A stretch of 5,003 bases of DNA. Source: SFTH01 sp963643985 (GTDB taxonomy: Bacteria; Bacillota; Clostridia; Christensenellales; Aristaeellaceae). The stretch lies in contig CAVINP010000132.1 in NCBI GenBank assembly GCA_963643985.1, positions 1 through 5,003 of the forward strand. The letters are read 5' to 3'. A program made the position numbers and the translations under genes. The notes below the pieces were generated by a model, which was not told where the DNA came from, ran no database searches, and saw only the letters and a program-made list of their open reading frames with translations. This document shows, piece by piece, positions 1-5,003 of the stretch; position 1 is the first letter of the stretch, and every line of letters begins with the position of its first letter.

Positions 1-64
1 GCGCTCTGCCCCGCGGATCGGGTATTGTTGGGGCTTATAGGCGAATCATCACGGAAGATTGAGT

Positions 65-80
65 CTGACCACTGACCACT
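65..80. repeat. 7-bp tandem repeat, CTGACCA x 2.3
   Basis: CTGACCA occurs at 65-71 and 72-78, followed by CT, and begins a few bases after the stop codon of the 395-residue gene (read on the minus strand as AGTGGTCAGTGGTCAG). I recall similar short GTGGTCA runs between genes in some bacterial genomes, but nothing else here shows a function. The rest of positions 1-85 has no gene and no convincing terminator. Confidence 0.6.
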
Positions 81-85
81 AATCC

Positions 86-1273
86 CTACTTCCACTTGAA
101 CGGGTGCGCATCGATGAATGCGGCCACGCTCTCCACGGGCAGACAGCGGCCGTGCGCGAGCGCGTTGCGCAGCGTGTGCAGCAGCTCCAGGCGATCCTTG
201 GCATTTCTGTCGGGAATGTAGAGCAGGTAGCGCTCATCGTCCGCATCGCACCTCAGGCGCGTCATCCGATACAGCGTGCCCAGCTCCGCGTTTTCCGGAT
301 CATCAAGCAGCTCGCCGAACTGGTAGACGCGGCACGCGCGGCCGTCGGAAGGATCGATGTATTTCTCTGCCAGCGCCCCTGCAATTTCATCCCGATAGAT
401 CTCGATAAATGATGATCTCTCCAGCTCGGCCAGCGGGAAGAGCAGTTGCAGTTGCGCCTTCCAGATCAGCTTTTCGATGGCGGGAACATCTCCATTGCGC
501 ACGAGGCTCAGTATGTGCGCCTCGTTGCCGCGGCCCCTGCGCAGGTACATAGCGTCCGCGGCGATGTCCCGCAGCGCGGTAATCGGCTCCTCGCGGGCGA
601 AGTCGCAGCGGTCCATGAGCGCCTGCGCGATCTCGGCATCCGTGTGGCACAGCTGCGCGGCGGCCACGGCGGCGTACTGCTGCCAGAGCGGGGCATAATC
701 GCGGCGCTCCATGCTCAGGTAGATGCTGTCAAAAAGCGTCAGGTCGTAGCTGCCGATACGGTTGCGGTAGCTTATCACCGCCAGATTGCGGCGCGGATTT
801 TCGCGCTGCGCAAAATGCATCTCAATCACAATTCGGCCGTCCGCCTCATTTTCGGGCACATAGTCCCTGCAGAACTGCAGCCATTTGCCTTCCTGCTGCG
901 CATTCATGCCCTTTATCCAGAGTATCCGCTTCTCCAGCACATGATTATTCAGAATATACTGCTGTATCTTTCCGCGCCCGCGAAAGCCCGTGGCCACCGC
1001 CAGGGGCGCATAGCGTCTGAGCAGATACCGCCCGACATCGTCGGCATCCGCGCACTCATCGGCCACATCGATGACCTCAAAGAAGAAGTCTTCCATCTCC
1101 GGCCAGCGGCGCAGGCTGCTCTCGATGCCGCCGCGCATGTCGCTGCGCCAGGGCAGATCGTCCGGCACGAACAGGCAGACGTTGCTGCGGCCGCGCAGGG
1201 CCTGCGCCACCTCATCGCAGAAGTTGTGCGGCCCGGTGACGGATGACCACCAGTACTTCGCCCACTCAGACAT
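86..1273 (-). CDS. 395-residue partner protein with alpha/beta N-terminus and C-terminal RNxxxH (HEPN-like) motif
   Basis: Seen: ATG at 1273, TAG at 86-88, and an 8-nt overlap with the upstream gene (ATGTCTGA holds both start and stop). The N-terminus (YWWSSVTGP, residues 7-15) leads into strand-like segments NVCLFVPDD 31-39, FFFEVIDV 63-70, RILWIKGM 116-123 and RIVIEMHF 147-154, in an order resembling a P-loop domain but without GKT/S. Residues 190-300 look helical and include the stretch WKAQLQLLFPLAELERSSF at 271-289. The C-terminus has LRNALAHG, with R369, N370 and H374. Known: R followed by a polar residue, then H at +5, is the catalytic signature of many HEPN ribonucleases, but similar RNxLAH motifs occur in non-catalytic HEPN-like domains. 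Inferred: effector or adaptor of the upstream ATPase, cytoplasmic, with no signal peptide or membrane segment. I do not recognise the full-length family. Existence as a gene is near certain; the function is open. Confidence 0.92.
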   Translation of the reverse strand: MSEWAKYWWSSVTGPHNFCDEVAQALRGRSNVCLFVPDDLPWRSDMRGGIESSLRRWPEMEDFFFEVIDVADECADADDVGRYLLRRYAPLAVATGFRGRGKIQQYILNNHVLEKRILWIKGMNAQQEGKWLQFCRDYVPENEADGRIVIEMHFAQRENPRRNLAVISYRNRIGSYDLTLFDSIYLSMERRDYAPLWQQYAAVAAAQLCHTDAEIAQALMDRCDFAREEPITALRDIAADAMYLRRGRGNEAHILSLVRNGDVPAIEKLIWKAQLQLLFPLAELERSSFIEIYRDEIAGALAEKYIDPSDGRACRVYQFGELLDDPENAELGTLYRMTRLRCDADDERYLLYIPDRNAKDRLELLHTLRNALAHGRCLPVESVAAFIDAHPFKWK

Positions 1274-4200
1274 CGTCCGCCGCCTCCCCCTGCGTGAGAT
1301 CGTGCTCCAGCGTGTCGAGGTTCGCTCCGATCACGTCGATGAAGGAACGGCGGCGCAGCAGGTAGCGGTCCTCCCCCGCCACGGGCTTGCTCAGTATGCC
1401 CATCTCCTCCATTTCATCAAGCAAAGTGACGTATTCGCGCTCCGAGAGCCGGGTCAGACAGCGGATTTCATACATTTCCGCGACCTCGATAATATCGCCG
1501 ACGGCAAAGCCGTTGCTGATCCTGCTCTGATCGTCCGCCATGTGGTACAGCAGCGTTATGCACCGCGCCAGCATGTAGTAGCGGCCGTCCATCTCCAACG
1601 TCCACCTCAGACGTTCCTTGATGTTGTGGTTAAGGTCCTTGGAGTTGACGATGGATGCCAGCTGATCGTCCCGCAGCTCGTAGGGCGGATTGCCGCGCAC
1701 GGGGTCATAGTAGTGCGTGTACTGCGCCGCCAGCGTCTGCACCAGCGTGTAGCCGAAGAACTGTATGATGCCCGGGTAGTAGTTGGTGTTGATCAGTATC
1801 GTGTCGATGTGCGACTCGTCGGAGACCTTGAAGCCCAGATAGCGCAGCGGGCGCAGCAGCAGGTTGCGTGCATCCGCGGCCGTCAGCGGCTTGACGCACA
1901 GCGGCGCACCCAGCTGACCGAAGAGGCCGTTGTTGCGCGTGGCGTTCTTGGCGCGGCAGACGTTGTGCAGGCCGGCCAGCACGAACTTGAATCGGCGGTT
2001 GCTGCCGCGCTGCAGCTCAATCAGCGGCAGCAGTTCGCTGTAGCTCGAGCTGCTGACGGAATCCAGAAAATCGTCCGCCTCGTCCAGCAGCAGCCGCAGC
2101 GTGGTGATGCGCTTCTCGTCCAGCAGCCTTCGGATCTGCGCGCAGAATTCGGAGATGTCGCTGCAGGGGCGCAGGCGTATATTGCCCTTTGCCAGCGTCT
2201 CGTTGCAGGCGGGAATGAGCCGATCCAGAAAGGCCTGTTCGCCGCGGCAGCCCTTGAAGTTGGTCATCACGGCAAACTCGCCGCGCTCCGGGTTGTTGTC
2301 CAGATGCTTGGCCCGCTCCAGCAGCGCCGTCTTGCCCAGCTGCCTGCCGCCGTAGACGATGGACGTGCCCGTCATGTCGCGTATGGAGGCCAGCTCCCTG
2401 ACGCGGCCGAAGAACATCTCATCCGCGGTGGAGCCGGAGCCGTTGGTGAAGGGCTGGTAGATGGTGTAGGGCAGCGTGCACTGCAGCATGGCCGGCAGAC
2501 GCTCATTGCTCGGCTGCAGTGCCAGATAGAGCGCCAGTACGCGATCGATCACCAGGAAGGAAGCCTGTCCGACGTTCTTCTGGGTAAAGAAGTACTGCGC
2601 CATCATCCGCCGATCCTGCGCGGAGAGGTCGGCATCCAGCAGCACGATGAATGTGTTGGGGATGCCCAGACGGCATGCGTCGTCTATGATCTGTCTGGAA
2701 GTACGCTTGCCGAAGAGGCAGACCGCTTCGATCTCCGGCTTCATCTGCGTTCCGAACATGGCGATCGGGTGGCGGTAGTCGGCCTGATTCTGCTTGCTGG
2801 TATTGACGGAAAGCGTAAAGCAGACCTCGCTGCCGCGCATGTAGCGCTTGCACCTGAACACGTCCAGCCCCAGCAGATTGAAGAAGCGCTGAATGCCGCT
2901 CTGCTCCACCGTCTGCTTGCCGCGGGGCCAGCTTTCAACGAACTTTTTGGCATCGTCCATGTGTCTGGTCGTCCAGCCCTCAGGCTTGTTGCGCTCGATG
3001 TACTGCACGCCGCAGCGCGAGAGCGGGCTGTCCTTGTGGCGTTCGCAGTGGTCGTAGAGCGCGGAGAAGACGGGTTCGGATACGAAGTCCGGGAAATAGC
3101 CGGCCGCGCTGTCGCTGCTCTCAAAGGGCAGCGTGCGCTCGCCGTTGCGGAAGCGGCGGATGTAGTCCTCGGCCACGGCAAAGTTCTGCTCCTCATCGAT
3201 GAGCCGCCCGGCCTCGTCCAGCAGCAGGCTGCTCTCGCCGTCCTTCAGCGTCTGCCGTGACTTTTCCAGCAGCGTGCGCACGAGGCGCAGGTTCTCTCCC
3301 GTCAGTTCGCGCTGCTGCGCCTGCAGGGCATTCAGGAAGCCGCGCCAGCAGCCGAAGGCACGATGCTCGTAGAAGAAATCCCGGAAAGAAGAGGTATCCG
3401 GGTCGGCCAGCTGCGCCAGGCGCTCGCGGTCGATCTCACTGATGCGGTTGTAGGCGTAGGATATCTCCAGCTTCTCGCGGAAGATGCGCGCCTGCAGCTT
3501 TGCGCTGCTGACGGCATCCTGCAGGCCCTCGGTCGTGAGCGTGTACTCCTGCGGATCGGCGCCTATGAGCCTGCCGATGGCCTCGAGCTGGCCGAAGTTG
3601 TCGTAGAGCGTATCCTCGGGCGCGGCGGAGAGTATCTTTTCATACACCGCGTGCAGGTCATACTCCGTGCAGGCGATGTGCTCAAGCATCACGCGCCAAG
3701 GCTCGGCATATTTGATGTCGTTGAGCTTGGCGTTGAACACGGGCAGGCCGTGATCGATCACCACTGCGCCGCTTCGAAGCAGCGTGGAGAAGTCCACGGG
3801 CGTGCTACGGCACTCAAGCCGGGCGCGGATCAATTCCAGAGACGCCGATACGATGCCGATGTCGGCCGTATAGACTTCCCCGCCCATTTCGCCCAGGGCC
3901 TTGTCGATCAGACCGAGCAGTTCGTTGCGGATCGGGCGCAGCTTTTCGATGCCCTGCATGTTGCGCTCTGCGGTCTCGTCCAGCCAGTCGCGCAGCACCT
4001 CAAGGCGCTCCTCGAAGTCTCGCAGCAGCTGTTTGCGCAAGTCATACTTGACACCCATGCGGCGGCTGGAGTATTTCTGCGCGGCAATACCCCAATTCCT
4101 GTTGATCAGTCCGTCCACCGTGGCAATGTCAACTTCATCGTCCTTGCAATACTCCTGCAGCACATCTTCGACAAAGTCGCGCATGTCTGTGTCGTTTTCG

Positions 4201-4940
4201 GTGACGATGTTCACGGCTTCATACAGGTTGCTCTGCGGGCCGAAGCACAGGTCGACCAGCTCGGGCACGCCGCGGATCATGACCTTGACCGTGGGCAGCT
4301 TGAGCAGTTCGCAGGCCCGCCGGCAGATGTCCGCCATGCGCTCGCGGCGCAGCCCCGCGTCCAGCAGCATGGAGAGGTTGGCGGGCGAGAACGCCGTGGG
4401 CACGGCCTCGGGCGCCTGCATGGCCTTGTGGAAGAGCGGCTTGAGCATATCAAGCCCCGGGAACTGTGCCTCGAAGTCGGCAAAGGCCGCGTGGTACAGG
4501 CTCGAGAAGCTGTAGTCGTGCGCGTGTGCGGGGAAGAGCATGCCGCAGATGTACGCGCAGAGCTTCGCTGCGGGCGTGCACTTCGTCTCCTGCCCGAATA
4601 TGTTCATCAGGGCGACGCCGCCGTTCGCGCCGTCCTCCTGCAATATGGGCACGGCCGCGTGCAGCTGGGCATAGATGTTGCGGCAGGCGGGGAAGCGCCC
4701 GTTTTCGCCAAGCAGCTTCGCCAGCACGAGGGCCTCCACGATCCGGTCACAGCAGTGGTGCGTGTCACGGGAGCGGACACCCTCGGACAGCATGATACCG
4801 ATCAGCTCCGCCATCTCATCATCCGCCGGAATCTGTCCGGCGTTTGCGGCCTCCAGCAGCTGCCGCGCCAGATGTTCGGCAGTTACGGGTTCGTCTGCGG
4901 CTGCGTCACATAGGCTCGGGGGATTGTCCAACCCCTCCAC
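1266..4940 (-). CDS. Large STAND/AAA-like P-loop ATPase with winged-helix C-terminus, unnamed
   Basis: Seen: about 1224 residues ending in TGA. Residues 20-680 look mostly helical, with no recognised motif or membrane segment. Residues 683-815 form an alternating strand/helix module (HPIAMFG near 724-730; FIVLLDADLS near 764-773; FLVIDRVLALYLA near 795-807). The ATPase follows: FFGR 843-846, Walker A GGRQLGKT 864-871, Walker B LLLDEADDF 950-958 with D953/E954, a sensor-1-like strand FKFVLAG 984-990, and a YYPGIIQFFG stretch at 1054-1063. Residues 1120-1205 look like a winged helix. Known: FxGR before Walker A, plus a C-terminal winged helix, is typical of STAND and Orc1/Cdc6-type ATPases, which act as regulated switches. 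Inferred: a cytoplasmic ATP-dependent sensor or motor working with the overlapping downstream gene. Start: GTG at 4940 lies in an inverted-repeat cluster and the frame is open to the window edge, so the gene may be 5'-partial; the first in-frame ATG is residue 43 (4812-4814). It is not a typical BREX or restriction ATPase that I can name. Confidence 0.92.
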   Translation of the reverse strand: MEGLDNPPSLCDAAADEPVTAEHLARQLLEAANAGQIPADDEMAELIGIMLSEGVRSRDTHHCCDRIVEALVLAKLLGENGRFPACRNIYAQLHAAVPILQEDGANGGVALMNIFGQETKCTPAAKLCAYICGMLFPAHAHDYSFSSLYHAAFADFEAQFPGLDMLKPLFHKAMQAPEAVPTAFSPANLSMLLDAGLRRERMADICRRACELLKLPTVKVMIRGVPELVDLCFGPQSNLYEAVNIVTENDTDMRDFVEDVLQEYCKDDEVDIATVDGLINRNWGIAAQKYSSRRMGVKYDLRKQLLRDFEERLEVLRDWLDETAERNMQGIEKLRPIRNELLGLIDKALGEMGGEVYTADIGIVSASLELIRARLECRSTPVDFSTLLRSGAVVIDHGLPVFNAKLNDIKYAEPWRVMLEHIACTEYDLHAVYEKILSAAPEDTLYDNFGQLEAIGRLIGADPQEYTLTTEGLQDAVSSAKLQARIFREKLEISYAYNRISEIDRERLAQLADPDTSSFRDFFYEHRAFGCWRGFLNALQAQQRELTGENLRLVRTLLEKSRQTLKDGESSLLLDEAGRLIDEEQNFAVAEDYIRRFRNGERTLPFESSDSAAGYFPDFVSEPVFSALYDHCERHKDSPLSRCGVQYIERNKPEGWTTRHMDDAKKFVESWPRGKQTVEQSGIQRFFNLLGLDVFRCKRYMRGSEVCFTLSVNTSKQNQADYRHPIAMFGTQMKPEIEAVCLFGKRTSRQIIDDACRLGIPNTFIVLLDADLSAQDRRMMAQYFFTQKNVGQASFLVIDRVLALYLALQPSNERLPAMLQCTLPYTIYQPFTNGSGSTADEMFFGRVRELASIRDMTGTSIVYGGRQLGKTALLERAKHLDNNPERGEFAVMTNFKGCRGEQAFLDRLIPACNETLAKGNIRLRPCSDISEFCAQIRRLLDEKRITTLRLLLDEADDFLDSVSSSSYSELLPLIELQRGSNRRFKFVLAGLHNVCRAKNATRNNGLFGQLGAPLCVKPLTAADARNLLLRPLRYLGFKVSDESHIDTILINTNYYPGIIQFFGYTLVQTLAAQYTHYYDPVRGNPPYELRDDQLASIVNSKDLNHNIKERLRWTLEMDGRYYMLARCITLLYHMADDQSRISNGFAVGDIIEVAEMYEIRCLTRLSEREYVTLLDEMEEMGILSKPVAGEDRYLLRRRSFIDVIGANLDTLEHDLTQGEAADDV
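1283..1287 (-). promoter_or_regulatory. Shine-Dalgarno of the 395-residue gene
   Basis: On the minus strand GGAGG, within the longer purine run AGGGGGAGG, sits 9 nt before the ATG at 1273. It lies inside the last codons of the large ATPase gene. The site fixes the start of the downstream gene, and with the 8-nt gene overlap it indicates translational coupling of the two proteins. Confidence 0.8.
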
Positions 4941-5003
4941 CGCAAGCGGTCCCCCTCCCCTTGCAGGGGAGGCAAGGGGATCAGCGGCTGAGTGGGTTCG
5001 TTC
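4918..5003. repeat. Cluster of short GC-rich inverted repeats, possible MITE/REP-like element, cut by window edge
   Basis: Several adjacent dyads are visible: GGGG-A-TTG (4919-4926) against CAACCCC (4929-4935); ACCGC (4939-4943) against GCGGT (4946-4950); CCTCCCC (4954-4960) against GGGGAGG (4966-4972), or alternatively CCCCTTGC (4957-4964) against GCAAGGGG (4972-4979); and TCAGC (4981-4985) against GCTGA (4987-4991). The dense succession of hairpins resembles the dispersed intergenic repeats I recall from gut Clostridia, but I see only one copy here and no transposase, so mobility is inferred. The element covers the GTG start and the upstream region of the large gene, so it could supply that gene's ribosome binding site (GGGGAGGGGGA at 4952-4962, minus strand) or fold in its leader RNA. 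The outer boundaries are uncertain. Confidence 0.6.

Noticed and set aside
8..34. GCCCC/GGGGC dyad downstream of the operon as a terminator
   Set aside because: Only 5 bp with a 17-nt loop and no following T-run on the minus strand; the inner CCCG/CGGG stem is 4 bp. Too weak to call.
446..1246. Plus-strand open frame of about 266 codons opposite the 395-residue gene
   Set aside because: Codon-aligned shadow of the minus-strand gene, with biased composition and no motifs.
1071..3260. Plus-strand open frame of about 729 codons opposite the large gene
   Set aside because: It is in exact codon register with the minus-strand ATPase gene, so it stays open only because that gene seldom uses TTA, CTA or TCA codons. 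Its translation is low-complexity (rich in Arg, Ala, Val, Gln, His) with no domain, while the minus strand encodes clear Walker motifs.
4906..4911. ATG-TGA start-stop minimal upstream frame on the minus strand
   Set aside because: It lies inside the likely coding region, out of frame, about 20 nt from the nearest GGAGGGG; no evidence of regulation.
3363..4913. Plus-strand open frame of about 516 codons
   Set aside because: Same codon-aligned antisense effect as the 1071-3260 frame; no recognisable protein motif and no sensible start context.
1..5003. CRISPR array, tRNA, rRNA or transposase gene
   Set aside because: No regularly spaced repeats, no cloverleaf or rRNA sequence and no transposase motif were found on either strand by eye.

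Overview
The window is GC-rich and carries two long genes, both on the minus strand, filling almost all of it (4940 down to 86). The strong AGGGGGAGG-type ribosome binding site and the GC-rich inverted-repeat element at the right edge resemble what I remember from intergenic regions of GC-rich gut Clostridia (Oscillospiraceae or Christensenellales-like Firmicutes). That host assignment is an inference with modest confidence; the window holds no rRNA, tRNA or housekeeping gene to confirm it.

Layout in transcription order (right to left): (1) 4918-5003, a cluster of short inverted repeats that looks like a miniature or REP-like element and runs off the window. (2) 1266-4940, a protein of about 1224 residues: a long, probably helical N-terminal region, an unassigned alpha/beta module, a P-loop ATPase of the STAND/AAA (Orc1/Cdc6-like) type with clear Walker A and B motifs, and a C-terminal winged-helix-like domain. 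(3) 86-1273, a 395-residue protein that starts inside the end of the first gene (8-nt overlap, good Shine-Dalgarno) and is almost certainly co-translated with it. It has an alpha/beta N-terminal domain that may be a P-loop fold without its Walker A motif, and a C-terminal RNxxxH motif like that of HEPN domains. (4) 1-85, a short non-coding tail with a 7-bp tandem repeat and no convincing terminator.

I cannot name either gene. Taken together, a large regulated ATPase tightly coupled to a smaller protein with a possible HEPN motif looks like the sensor/effector pairs of bacterial conflict (anti-phage) systems. The ATPase assignment is well supported, the HEPN assignment is tentative, and the defence role is inference from architecture. 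The exact start of the large gene is not settled: the GTG start at 4940 lies within the inverted-repeat cluster, and the frame stays open to the edge of the window, so the protein may begin outside the window or downstream of the repeat.
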